Assembly (NCBI RefSeq): GCF_036416795.1
Contig: NZ_CP143867.1
Coordinates: 1,302,001 to 1,366,000 of the forward strand
Reading direction: 5' to 3'
Length of the DNA stretch: 64,000 nt
From: Bacteroides sp. MSB163
GTDB lineage: Bacteria > Bacteroidota > Bacteroidia > Bacteroidales > Bacteroidaceae
The position numbers and the translations under genes were made by a program. Shown here piece by piece: positions 46,059-55,263 of this stretch (position 1 is the stretch's first letter; each line of letters starts with the position of its first letter). A model generated the notes under the pieces. It did no database searches and was not told the origin of the DNA. It saw only the letters and a list, made by a program, of their open reading frames with translations.

Positions 46059-47477
46059 TTACAGTTTATAGAACTCATCCCATCCCTTACGAGGCGGTAC
46101 GCCGGTCAACATTGCATTCGCAAACTCATTATTCGTAATCTGCCTGGTGCGGGGATCAAAGAATATTTGCGTATTGAGACGTTGCGCAATCACTCCCAAT
46201 GAGAATACCTGCCCCAGCACACCGTTAATTTCAAACGGTGAGCGGGTCTTTTCCTGTCCCATACAAGCCAACAGGAAATTTTCGAAATGATTCGACGGAC
46301 TCTTAGGTACTTCCGGCAGCTTGCCTGCCATTTCCTTAGCCTTCTCCTCCGGGATTATGGAGAGTGTGCTGCCATGGCTTCCGCCCTTAAAGATCAAATC
46401 CTTTGTATAGATAATCTTTCCGGGATTCAATTGGGATACCGGCGTATCTCCCTGATTAGTTGAAGGGATATTAGGATCCAGACCGGATACACCATAACCG
46501 GCAGGGATAGGAGGAAGATTGTCCAGACCGTCATACCATGTAATGTCAACCGGCGGCATACCCTTACGTTGAGGGAAACGGAACAGGATAGTGGAAGAAT
46601 AAGGGAAGAAATAGTCATTATGTCCGTTGGCGTATTTCATAGACACTTCGTAGGGCAATCCCAATTCCAGGAATTCGTGAACCGTATCCAGGATATGCGC
46701 ACCCCAATCGCCCAGACAGCCCATTCCGAAATCGTACCAGCAGCGCCACTGTCCCAGATGGTAGTCTTTGTTATATTCGTGATAAGGAGTCACTCCCAAC
46801 CAGGCATCCCACTCCATATCCTTCGGCAGTTGCTGGCCGGAAGGGAACTTATAGATATTGGTATCCCATTTGTGCCAGCGGCGGGGGTTATTCATATGTG
46901 CCGTCACAGCCGTTACATCCTTGATAATACCGGCATCCATCCACGCCTTGAACTGAAAATAGTTGGCTTCCGAATGCCCTTGGTTACCGACCTGCGTAGC
47001 CAGGTTCGGACGTTTCAGCGCAGCTTGCATCAGCAATTCTCCTTCATAGAAAGTACGTGCCAGAGGCTTCTCCACATACACATGTTTGCCTGATGCCAAA
47101 GCCAGCATACTGATAGGGAAATGTGAATGGTCGGGGGTTGCTATGGCTACCGCATCAAAATCATTGCCCGCCTTGTCAAACATCTGACGGAAATCGCGGA
47201 AACGCTTCGCCTTAGGATACTGGTTCATCACTTTCTGGGTGTGAGCGGCTCCCATATCCACATCGCACAGAGCCACGACTTCTACCATACCGGTACGGGC
47301 AAAATCACCGATAATCTGTTCGCCACGGTTTCCAATGCCTATATAGGCAATCTTCACTTTATCCGTCACTTTTCTTTGCGTCGTGGAGGCACGGGCTCCC
47401 AACACATCACCGGCTCCGAATGCCAGCCCGGCAGAAGCCATTGTCATCGTTTTCAAAAAATCTCTTCGTGTCGTCAT
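46059..47477 (-). CDS. Gfo/Idh/MocA family oxidoreductase with Tat-like signal (472 aa)
   Basis: An NAD(P)-dependent sugar oxidoreductase. The N-terminus MTTRRDFLKTMTMASAGLAF is a twin-arginine signal, which implies export already folded with its cofactor bound. A Rossmann fold follows (VKIAYIGIGNRGEQIIGDF), then the family motif HVYVEKPLA with the catalytic Lys and the substrate-domain segment GCLGDWGAHILDT. With the second oxidoreductase and the DUF1080 protein it probably oxidises glycosides to 3-keto-glycosides and reduces the released keto sugar. It lies 41 bp after the small membrane protein. Confidence 0.9.
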   Translation of the reverse strand: MTTRRDFLKTMTMASAGLAFGAGDVLGARASTTQRKVTDKVKIAYIGIGNRGEQIIGDFARTGMVEVVALCDVDMGAAHTQKVMNQYPKAKRFRDFRQMFDKAGNDFDAVAIATPDHSHFPISMLALASGKHVYVEKPLARTFYEGELLMQAALKRPNLATQVGNQGHSEANYFQFKAWMDAGIIKDVTAVTAHMNNPRRWHKWDTNIYKFPSGQQLPKDMEWDAWLGVTPYHEYNKDYHLGQWRCWYDFGMGCLGDWGAHILDTVHEFLELGLPYEVSMKYANGHNDYFFPYSSTILFRFPQRKGMPPVDITWYDGLDNLPPIPAGYGVSGLDPNIPSTNQGDTPVSQLNPGKIIYTKDLIFKGGSHGSTLSIIPEEKAKEMAGKLPEVPKSPSNHFENFLLACMGQEKTRSPFEINGVLGQVFSLGVIAQRLNTQIFFDPRTRQITNNEFANAMLTGVPPRKGWDEFYKL

Positions 47478-47518
47478 ATATCATTGGTATTAATTAAGTT
47501 ACTGAATCTTGAGCATCT

Positions 47519-47767
47519 TCAGGCCGCATCTCTTTTCTTCAAAAACAGACTTCTTATCCCATAGAACAGAATACGCAGGATTGTCCAAAAGACATAAAGC
47601 ACGCCCGAAAACGCGAGGACATAGAAAAAGGATGTCAGCATCTCCGAGAAAGGTGTCTCATAAGAAATTATGGCATACAGATTTGCCAGATTGCCGATAA
47701 TGAAGCACGCCAGCAAAGTCAGCAGTTCCATCTTTTTCCGGCGGGCGGTAATGACTGTGTTTTTCAT
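47519..47767 (-). CDS. Small two- or three-pass membrane protein (82 aa)
   Basis: It has hydrophobic segments at about 14-33 (LLTLLACFIIGNLANLYAII) and 43-72 (MLTSFFYVLAFSGVLYVFWT and following), with a basic tail FLKKRDAA. Its ATG overlaps the stop codon of the preceding oxidoreductase by 4 nt (ATGA), so the two are translationally coupled. I do not recognise the family. It might anchor or assist the exported oxidoreductases that flank it. Confidence 0.8.
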   Translation of the reverse strand: MKNTVITARRKKMELLTLLACFIIGNLANLYAIISYETPFSEMLTSFFYVLAFSGVLYVFWTILRILFYGIRSLFLKKRDAA

Positions 47768-49056
47768 ACGGCTTGAGGTGTTTTAGCTTGATGATTCAGG
47801 TAATTGATTTTATATTCATCGGGGAAGTATAGTACCCGTTCTTCCTGTAAAGCCTGATCGCCCAACAGGCAAAGCATACTTGCATAATAGCCCTCTTCGG
47901 CTATGCGTTCAGGCTGCCTACGGGTAATGACAGCCTCAACAAAAGCTTCTAATAACAAAGAAGTGCCATCCGATTTAGGCCGTTCTCCCAGAATGAATTC
48001 CCCTTTGTTTTCATTGGCGGTTTCCGGTGCCCAGCTTGTTCCGGCAAAAGGTAAGGAATCAAACACTTTATTCTCCCATTCGTTAATCATCTGCAAAAAT
48101 CCGGGTGCGGGAGGGACACTTTCAAAGAAGTATTTGCCTTTCTCCGGTTCCACCGTCCCCAGATTACCCATGATCTGTTCTTCCAAACCATAGAATTTAT
48201 TGGATATGACAGAATCAAATGTCATCTTCACTCCGTCATCGAACACATATATGCAACTTACATTATCATATACTTCCCTACCGTCTTTCCAATAGGTGAT
48301 AGCCCCATGCCCCATCACTTTCTCGGGAAGCTTCTGCAGTGCCCAGCTCCCTATCTGTAACTGATGGCAAGCCAGTTCGGTCATCAGTCCTTTGGAATAT
48401 TCACGGTACAGACGCCAGTTAATCAGACGTTCCAGGTCAGGTGAAGGCACTTCACGCCTCCAGTCTCCATTCCGGTTCCAGAAAGTACGGATGGCGTTTA
48501 TCTCACCGAAAGTGCCGGCATGAACCATTTCCATGACCTTGATGTATCGCGGATCGAAAAGACGTTGCTGCCCGGTAAAAAATATTTTGCCCGTACTGAT
48601 GTGCTTACTGTAAATGCGGAAACATTCTTCCATCGTAAAGCCTATGGATTTCTCACAGAACACGTGCTTGCCGGCATCAAAAGCATCCAGCACAATCTGG
48701 CAATGGGAATTAAGAGGGGTAGCTACCAGTACGGCATCAACGGTTTTATCTTCCAGTATTTTCCGGTAATCGTCATAAACTTTAGCTTTCGGAGCCAGTT
48801 CCAGTGCTTTTTCAATAGAAGGCTGGTAGATATCGCACAATGCCACAATTTCTACTTTAGGATTCTGTACCAGGAAGCTCATCAAAAAACGTCCTCTTGA
48901 ACCCGGACCGATGATAGCCAGACGGCACTTTTCACCGGATGTCTCTACAACTTCCGAAAAGACAGAAAGCCAAGGGCTCGCTGATAGCAGCACTCCGGCT
49001 CCAATCATCCCTATATCTTTCAGAAACTCTCTCCTGCTGATCAATGTATTTTTCAT
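47764..49056 (-). CDS. Gfo/Idh/MocA family oxidoreductase with Tat-like signal (430 aa)
   Basis: The first gene of the operon. The N-terminus has the Tat motif SRREFLKDIGMIGAGVLL. The Rossmann segment is RLAIIGPGSRGRFLMSFL. The family motif reads HVFCEKSIG, so the usual EKP is EKS here with the catalytic Lys kept. It differs enough from the 472-residue partner to suggest a separate half-reaction, for example one enzyme oxidising the glycoside and the other reducing the 3-keto product. The operon promoter carries a class B operator, placing it in the HTCS2 regulon. Confidence 0.9.
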   Translation of the reverse strand: MKNTLISRREFLKDIGMIGAGVLLSASPWLSVFSEVVETSGEKCRLAIIGPGSRGRFLMSFLVQNPKVEIVALCDIYQPSIEKALELAPKAKVYDDYRKILEDKTVDAVLVATPLNSHCQIVLDAFDAGKHVFCEKSIGFTMEECFRIYSKHISTGKIFFTGQQRLFDPRYIKVMEMVHAGTFGEINAIRTFWNRNGDWRREVPSPDLERLINWRLYREYSKGLMTELACHQLQIGSWALQKLPEKVMGHGAITYWKDGREVYDNVSCIYVFDDGVKMTFDSVISNKFYGLEEQIMGNLGTVEPEKGKYFFESVPPAPGFLQMINEWENKVFDSLPFAGTSWAPETANENKGEFILGERPKSDGTSLLLEAFVEAVITRRQPERIAEEGYYASMLCLLGDQALQEERVLYFPDEYKINYLNHQAKTPQAV

Positions 49057-49129
49057 AATAAAATCTTTAAAATAAAGCCTATTTCCCGTCTTTTTACTGA
49101 AAGCGGAACAGCGATATAAAATGACAGTC

Positions 49130-49197
49130 CAAAAATAGCAAAATTCTGAGATATAGAGTATAAATATTTATCCAAACAATGCGAAAATAGTACCAAT
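49130..49197 (-). promoter_or_regulatory. Promoter of the oxidoreductase/DUF1080 operon with class B operator
   Basis: The -7 box TATTTTTG (CAAAAATA on plus) is at 49130-49137. AAACAATGCGAAAATAGTAC starts exactly 36 nt further, at 49174, and matches the GH2-promoter element at 16 of 24 positions, including AATGC. Confidence 0.6.
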
Positions 49198-49208
49198 CGC
49201 CCTTGTTG

Positions 49209-52200
49209 TCACTTTATAAAGTCCTTAGGCAGAACTCCGAACTGCTTCTGGAAGCATTTTGTGAAGTAAGAAGGAGTATTGAACCCAGTCATGTAACACA
49301 CTTCATTGATCTTACATTCTCCTTCCTGTAACAGCTGTGCCGCCTTCTTCAGACGTTCCAGACGAATGTAATCATTCGGGGTCAAATCCAATATCCCTTT
49401 TATTTTCCGGTTCAGGCTCGAACGGCTCATATTCAGCAGGCTCGCCATATCATCAAGACAGAATTCAGGATTTTGCATATTGGCCACAACTACTTCTTTC
49501 AATGTTTTAAGAAAGGTTTCGTCTGCTTTAGTCATCGCCATACTGTTAGCTTGTACAAAAGGAGAATGAGCAAAAGAAACTCGCAACTTCTCGCGGTTAC
49601 TCAACAAGTTAGACACACACACTCTCAGGTATTCCACAGAGAACGGTTTTTCTATGTAAACGTCCGCACCAAGCCTCATACCTTCTATTTTTGCTTGAAG
49701 GGTGGTTTTAGCTGTCAATAATATAATGGGAATATGACTATAATCGAGTTCCGACTTCAGATGTTCACACAGTTCCAATCCATCCATCTCGGGCATCATA
49801 ATATCAGAAATAACCAGATTGACCGTATGTTCTCCCAATACTTTCAATGCTTCTATACCATTGACGGCTGTCAGCACCTGATATTCCGATGACAATTGTT
49901 TGGTCACAAACAACCGCATCTCCAAACTATCTTCTACAACCAACAGAGTATACCGACATTGTTTACGACCGGTTCCCGGTTCCCCTTCTCCGGATGATTC
50001 TTCATTCATTACCGGTTCTTTTCGCTCTATTGTGACAGTTTGTACATGCCTCAGCGGAAGTGATAACAGGAAACAATTACATTCCATGGAATCTTCCATA
50101 TATAATGTACCTTCATGCAGTTCGGCAAGCAAACGGGCTAATGCCAACCCAATACCGGTACCGGATACGGAGCTCAAGACTCCCTCCTTATACTGGATGA
50201 ACGGCTTAAAAATCTCTTCACGCATTTTTGCCGGAACAACAGGACCGTCATTACAAACCGAAAACAACAGTTTGTCTTCTTCCATATACAGCCTAACGCG
50301 GATATAAGTTTCAGAATACTTGATAGCATTGGAAAGCAGATTACTGATAATCTTGGTCAATCCTTCCTTATCGACCGAAGCATACGCCGTTTCGGGAGAG
50401 TCAATAACAAATTCCAATTCTTTCTGACGTGCCGAAAGCCTAAAACGCTTACACGTCTTTTGCAGGATATCCGACACATCACATTCCACAAAATTCAGTT
50501 GAAATCCTTGCGTCTCCGTTTTTCTGAAATCGAGCAACTGATTGACCAGATCGAGCAGCCGGTTCGTATTCAGGTCCATTATCTCCAAATCATCCCTGAT
50601 TTCATCGGATACCGATTTGGACGACAACACATTCTCAAGCGGACTCTTTATAAGTGTAAGCGGTGTACGTATCTCATGAGCTACATTCGTGAAGAAATCT
50701 ATTTTAGCCGTGTACAGTTCCCTCTCCTTCTCACGCTCAAACTTCTCCATGGTCTGCTGATGCTTCTGTTGGGTCCTCCTCCTAAAATAGAAAATAACGG
50801 CAACCAGAGAACATAAAGCCAATAGTACATAAACGACATAGGCCCAGGTAGACAAATAAAAAGGAGGTCGAATACGTATTTTAAGCACACGTTGCGCTTC
50901 ATTCCATTTACCGTCGCTATTAGATCCCTTTATACGCAACGTATAACTTCCGTAAGGCAGATTGGAGTAATTGATCATGGAGTTCCTACCTACCGTATAC
51001 CATTCACTGTTAAAACCCTCCAGTTTATACTCTAACCGATTCATCTCGGGAGCCTGATAACTTAAAGCGGCCACCTGAAGAGAAAAGGAATTCTGATTGG
51101 CATCAAGTTCTATTTCATCTGAATAAGTGATACTCTTCTTCATGGGAGAATCCGGGCTATCTACCGATAACCGCTTGTTGAATAAATAAAAATCAGTAAT
51201 GACCACCGGAGGAAGAAAAGTATTCTCAACAAAAGTTTCAGGGTCAAAAGCTATAAATCCATTGATACTCCCCAAGTAAATACATCCTTTCTTGTCACAA
51301 TATCCGGACTGGAAATTGAACTGGTTGCTCAACAATCCGTTGGCCATGGTATAGACATGCTTGCTCTCTGTCTCCGGATTGAAGCAAACAAGACCGTTAT
51401 TAGTCGTAAGCCAGAGATTTCCCCGCTTATCCTCCACCATCTTATAGATAGTATTACTTGGAAAACCTTTCGACATATCATAGCGGGTGAAGTTATCCGT
51501 CTCCGGATTATAACGGCAGAAGCCCTCGCCCAAGGTCATAAACCACAGGCGTTTTCTGCTGTCTTCATAGATACTGATCACCTTATTGTAAGAGAGCGAA
51601 GCGGAATCTTTTTCATTCGACAGGTAATTCTTCCACTTCTGACTTCGGACATTGTAGCAAAAGACTCCATTGGAGAAAGTAGCAAACCAAAGATTACCGT
51701 TGAAATCCTCCAATATATCATAAGTAAACATACTCTTCAATTCAGCAATACGTGTAAAATCGTCAGAAGAGCGGTTGTATTTCAGTAGACCGGCCGTTGT
51801 ACCGATCCAAACATCGCCTATAGTCGTTTTGCAAATGGTAAAAGCATCATTAGCAGACATTGAGTTCTGAGTTTCACCTCTGGAATAATGTTTCACTTGT
51901 CTGGTATGCAAATTCACCCGGTTTAATCCACCCGAAAAGGTACCCACCCATAGATCATCTCCATCCAGGCAAAGTCCATGAACATTCTTGTAAATGGCAG
52001 GATGATCAAAAGGCACTATTTTACCGTTTGTAGGGTCATAATTGAATAGCCCCTTATCTTCGGTACCTATCCACAACGTACCGTCATTGCTTTCGCATAT
52101 TTCTCGCACTCGACGCCCGAAGTTCCTGAGATCATCCCTCGGATAGAACTTCTCAAAATAAGTCCATTGATACGGATAATAGTTCACACCACCGAAATAT

Positions 52201-53159
52201 GAACCTATCCACATACCATTTTCCTTATCGCGGCACAGTGAATAAATGGCATTATCCGACAATGCATAAGAATCATCCTGATCAGGAACCGACAGATGTG
52301 TCACCTTATCATTTGCCAGGTTGTATATATACAGGCCAGACTCCGTACCTACCCACAGCTCGTCATCGGATTTGAACTGCAACACGCGCACATAGGCGTC
52401 CAGTAATCTGCGAGTTTTACCGGTGGTAAAGTTTATCTCAGTCAATCCATTAACCGAAGCTATATAAACGCAATTGTGCGGCCCCCTGACATGCCAGTTG
52501 ATGATATCTCCTTTAAATATCTCATTACCATCTGCATCCTTAAAAGGTTGTAGCGGCTCCTCTAAATTATCCTTTGTGTAGTAAAGATTGTCAGCATACA
52601 AAGCCAACCAGCAGATATTTTCGTTAAGCCAGAAACGAGCTACATTGGACATACCCGAATCATACAGATAATTCCGCAACTTTTTCTCATGATTGTAGCA
52701 AAACAAGCCCTGATTCTCCACCGATATCCAAATATTATCGTATTCATCGCTTCCAATCATGGTTACGAAATCTTTAATGACAGTTCCTTTATCACTCGTC
52801 TGATTGAAAACTGTGAAAGAATCAAGCACCGGATTATAGATAAAGACTCCCCCATCCGTCCCTATCCAGATATTCCCTTCATGGTCTTCATAAAGTGCAG
52901 TAATGAAATTCTTGCCTAAACCGGAATTTTCCTTTTTGTATACGCAGTAGGATAGACCATCATAACGGTTCAGACCGTCTTTAGTCCCAAACCACATAAA
53001 GCCTTTTCTGTCCTGCAAAATCTGATATACCGTATTTTGTGAAAGACCGTTCCGGATGTCCATTGTCTTAAAATAGTAATGAACAGCATTTTGTGCATAT
53101 GACGGCAACGCCGTCAATATGCACAAATAAAAGAAAAGCTTTATAATCGTTCGGCTCAT
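49209..53159 (-). CDS. Hybrid two-component system sensor/regulator HTCS2
   Basis: A 1316-residue HTCS with the same order as HTCS1. The signal peptide (residues 1-22) is followed by propeller repeats (GFMWFGTKDGLNRYDG, GNIWIGTDGGVFIYNP), Y_Y_Y domain and a TM helix near 770. The kinase has His828 (FTNVAHEIRTPL) and SGTGIGLALARLLA. The receiver starts at 1069 with Asp1119 (VISDIMMPEMDG). The AraC HTH (NMSRSSLNRKIK, TGFNTPSYFTKCF) completes it. The HTH helices differ from HTCS1 at a few exposed positions, in keeping with two operator classes. It starts 21 bp after GH2 and is surely co-transcribed with it, so the class B operator upstream of GH2 would give positive autoregulation. Confidence 0.95.
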   Translation of the reverse strand: MSRTIIKLFFYLCILTALPSYAQNAVHYYFKTMDIRNGLSQNTVYQILQDRKGFMWFGTKDGLNRYDGLSYCVYKKENSGLGKNFITALYEDHEGNIWIGTDGGVFIYNPVLDSFTVFNQTSDKGTVIKDFVTMIGSDEYDNIWISVENQGLFCYNHEKKLRNYLYDSGMSNVARFWLNENICWLALYADNLYYTKDNLEEPLQPFKDADGNEIFKGDIINWHVRGPHNCVYIASVNGLTEINFTTGKTRRLLDAYVRVLQFKSDDELWVGTESGLYIYNLANDKVTHLSVPDQDDSYALSDNAIYSLCRDKENGMWIGSYFGGVNYYPYQWTYFEKFYPRDDLRNFGRRVREICESNDGTLWIGTEDKGLFNYDPTNGKIVPFDHPAIYKNVHGLCLDGDDLWVGTFSGGLNRVNLHTRQVKHYSRGETQNSMSANDAFTICKTTIGDVWIGTTAGLLKYNRSSDDFTRIAELKSMFTYDILEDFNGNLWFATFSNGVFCYNVRSQKWKNYLSNEKDSASLSYNKVISIYEDSRKRLWFMTLGEGFCRYNPETDNFTRYDMSKGFPSNTIYKMVEDKRGNLWLTTNNGLVCFNPETESKHVYTMANGLLSNQFNFQSGYCDKKGCIYLGSINGFIAFDPETFVENTFLPPVVITDFYLFNKRLSVDSPDSPMKKSITYSDEIELDANQNSFSLQVAALSYQAPEMNRLEYKLEGFNSEWYTVGRNSMINYSNLPYGSYTLRIKGSNSDGKWNEAQRVLKIRIRPPFYLSTWAYVVYVLLALCSLVAVIFYFRRRTQQKHQQTMEKFEREKERELYTAKIDFFTNVAHEIRTPLTLIKSPLENVLSSKSVSDEIRDDLEIMDLNTNRLLDLVNQLLDFRKTETQGFQLNFVECDVSDILQKTCKRFRLSARQKELEFVIDSPETAYASVDKEGLTKIISNLLSNAIKYSETYIRVRLYMEEDKLLFSVCNDGPVVPAKMREEIFKPFIQYKEGVLSSVSGTGIGLALARLLAELHEGTLYMEDSMECNCFLLSLPLRHVQTVTIERKEPVMNEESSGEGEPGTGRKQCRYTLLVVEDSLEMRLFVTKQLSSEYQVLTAVNGIEALKVLGEHTVNLVISDIMMPEMDGLELCEHLKSELDYSHIPIILLTAKTTLQAKIEGMRLGADVYIEKPFSVEYLRVCVSNLLSNREKLRVSFAHSPFVQANSMAMTKADETFLKTLKEVVVANMQNPEFCLDDMASLLNMSRSSLNRKIKGILDLTPNDYIRLERLKKAAQLLQEGECKINEVCYMTGFNTPSYFTKCFQKQFGVLPKDFIK

Positions 53160-53180
53160 AACCTCCTCCTTCCCGGAAGA

Positions 53181-54998
53181 TTACTTTTTCAACGAATTAC
53201 AGATACGTGTATTTATTTCTTTAGCCAGCTTTTCATCCAGCTTAATAACCTTACGGTCATAGGTCATCAGGCCATTCACTTCCACTTCCACGTCAGTAGT
53301 TTGTGTATAGACAGCTGCTGAGAATCCTCTGTCTACCATCTTATACAGCATATCGGCATACTTCACATATTCATCCGTAGCTTCCTTGGAAGAGTTAAAC
53401 TGAACATAACCCCAGTTGCGGTTCGGCTCCCAGATATGATCCTTCAGAACAAGACCGATACCACCGTATTCACCCAGGACAGTTGCACGCTGAGCATCAT
53501 ACAAGTACATTTCAGGTGCCGGATAATTATGCAGATCAAGCATGTCACCACAAGTATAATGATTACCGCCACTTGCCGGATTCACCAAACGGGTTGGATC
53601 ATATTGTTTCGTCCATTCAGCAATTTCAACGGTCTTAAACTGTCCCCAAGCCTCATTAAATGGCACCCAGGTACCAATGCAAGGATAAGAATACAGACAA
53701 TCCATTATTTCTTTCCATTCTTTGCGATAATAAGCTTCTGATTCGGCTGAACGCTTCATTTCCGTACCGTCAAAGTACTTCCGGTTCTGCCATTGCGGAC
53801 CACGGTCACCACTCGGCATGTCTTGCCACACGATGATTCCAAGCTGGTCGCAATGCGTATACCAACGGGCAGGCTCTACTTTAATATGTTTACGGATCAT
53901 ATTATAACCGAAATCTTTTGTCTTCTGAATGTCGTATAGCAAAGCTTCATCCGTAGGAGCCGTATACAGACCGTCAGGCCACCAACCTTGATCAAGCGGA
54001 CCAAACTGGAACAGTGCTTCATTATTCAGTTCCAAACGTACGATACCATTGGCATCCCTGCGAGTGGAATATTTACGCATAGCCGCATAGCTATCCACCT
54101 TATCTACAATCTTATTCCCCTCTTTTAAAGTAACTTCCAAAGTATAGAGAAAAGGAGAATCAGGACTCCACAGTTTTGCATTTTCAGGCATCTCCACTTC
54201 TACAGGTTCTCCATTTATACTCTTACCGGCAGCAATTAATTGATTACCATCATACACATTCACCTCTACGAAATCTGATGTGCTGTTGGCGTTCAGTTCA
54301 GCTTTTACCGTTAACAGGTGACGGTCAATATCAGGAGTAATACGAAGATCTTCAATATGTTTACCAGCAACAGGTTCCAGCCATACAGTTTGCCAGATAC
54401 CCGTTACAGGAGTGTACCAGATACCTTCCGGTCTGCTGACTTGTTTACCACGTGGTTGAGGGCCTCTGTCCGTAGGGTCCCAAACCTTTACGACCAAGCG
54501 ATTGCTGCCTTTAGTTGACAAAGCAGGAGTTATATCAAAGGAGAATGGAGTAAATCCTCCGGTATGACTTCCAACCTTAATATCGTTCACCCATACATCG
54601 GTTTTCCAGTCAACGGCACCAAAATGTAACAGAACCTGTTTTCCTTTCCAGGCTGAAGGTATCTCAAAGCTCCGTTGATAGATTACTTCCTGATTTTCGT
54701 TCACTCTCTTTCCCACTCCGGACAAAGACGATTCTATAGCAAAAGGTACGAGAATCTTGCCTTCAAAATCAGTTGGGATACGTCCACCTTTATCAATAAC
54801 AGCATAATCCCACAAACCATTCAAATTTTTCCAGTCATTACGCTGCATGATGGGCCTTGGATACTCGGGCAATACATCGGAAGGATTGATCTGTTCTGCC
54901 CACTTTGTCTTTATTCTATCTCCGGCCGGTTTCCATTGAGCCGAACTCTCCAAAATAAAAAACGTTACTAAAAATAACGAGATGAATAATTTTTTCAT
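53181..54998 (-). CDS. GH2 family beta-glycosidase (605 aa), co-transcribed with HTCS2
   Basis: A secreted GH2 enzyme of the shorter type. It has a signal peptide (residues 1-20), jelly roll (LNGLWDYAVIDKGGRIPTDF, VDWKTDVWVNDIKVGSHTGG), immunoglobulin-like domain and TIM barrel. The acid/base is the Glu of WVPFNEAWGQF and the nucleophile the Glu of VLGEYGGIG. The two C-terminal domains of LacZ are absent. Beta-galactosidase or beta-glucuronidase activity is plausible; specificity is unknown. Linkage to HTCS2 suggests that its product or substrate feeds the HTCS2 signal. Confidence 0.9.
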   Translation of the reverse strand: MKKLFISLFLVTFFILESSAQWKPAGDRIKTKWAEQINPSDVLPEYPRPIMQRNDWKNLNGLWDYAVIDKGGRIPTDFEGKILVPFAIESSLSGVGKRVNENQEVIYQRSFEIPSAWKGKQVLLHFGAVDWKTDVWVNDIKVGSHTGGFTPFSFDITPALSTKGSNRLVVKVWDPTDRGPQPRGKQVSRPEGIWYTPVTGIWQTVWLEPVAGKHIEDLRITPDIDRHLLTVKAELNANSTSDFVEVNVYDGNQLIAAGKSINGEPVEVEMPENAKLWSPDSPFLYTLEVTLKEGNKIVDKVDSYAAMRKYSTRRDANGIVRLELNNEALFQFGPLDQGWWPDGLYTAPTDEALLYDIQKTKDFGYNMIRKHIKVEPARWYTHCDQLGIIVWQDMPSGDRGPQWQNRKYFDGTEMKRSAESEAYYRKEWKEIMDCLYSYPCIGTWVPFNEAWGQFKTVEIAEWTKQYDPTRLVNPASGGNHYTCGDMLDLHNYPAPEMYLYDAQRATVLGEYGGIGLVLKDHIWEPNRNWGYVQFNSSKEATDEYVKYADMLYKMVDRGFSAAVYTQTTDVEVEVNGLMTYDRKVIKLDEKLAKEINTRICNSLKK

Positions 54999-55027
54999 GG
55001 TATGTAACTCTATTTAATGTTTGGAAG

Positions 55028-55116
55028 CAAAGTTAGCCACAAATTCATTTTCAGAATAACGTAATTGACTCAATAAATGCAAGAATCTTTCCATTTATTC
55101 GCTAAGATAGAAAGAT
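55028..55116 (-). promoter_or_regulatory. GH2-HTCS2 promoter with class B operator
   Basis: The -7 box TAACTTTG (CAAAGTTA on plus) is at 55028-55035. The 45-bp operator at 55072-55116 starts exactly 36 nt further and has the ATCTTTC-N18-GAAAGAT dyad. It is nearly identical to the element upstream of the esterase (2686-2730). Confidence 0.72.
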
Positions 55117-55263
55117 ATATAGGAAAAACACACTAATTGGCGAGATCAATAGCAAGAAATTAAATAGACGGGAGATTATAGAAGAATGATATAACAACCA
55201 GAATCATGAAGATACTTCCAGTCTGAATGGATACTACATAAAATTCCTTATATTCAATAAATT

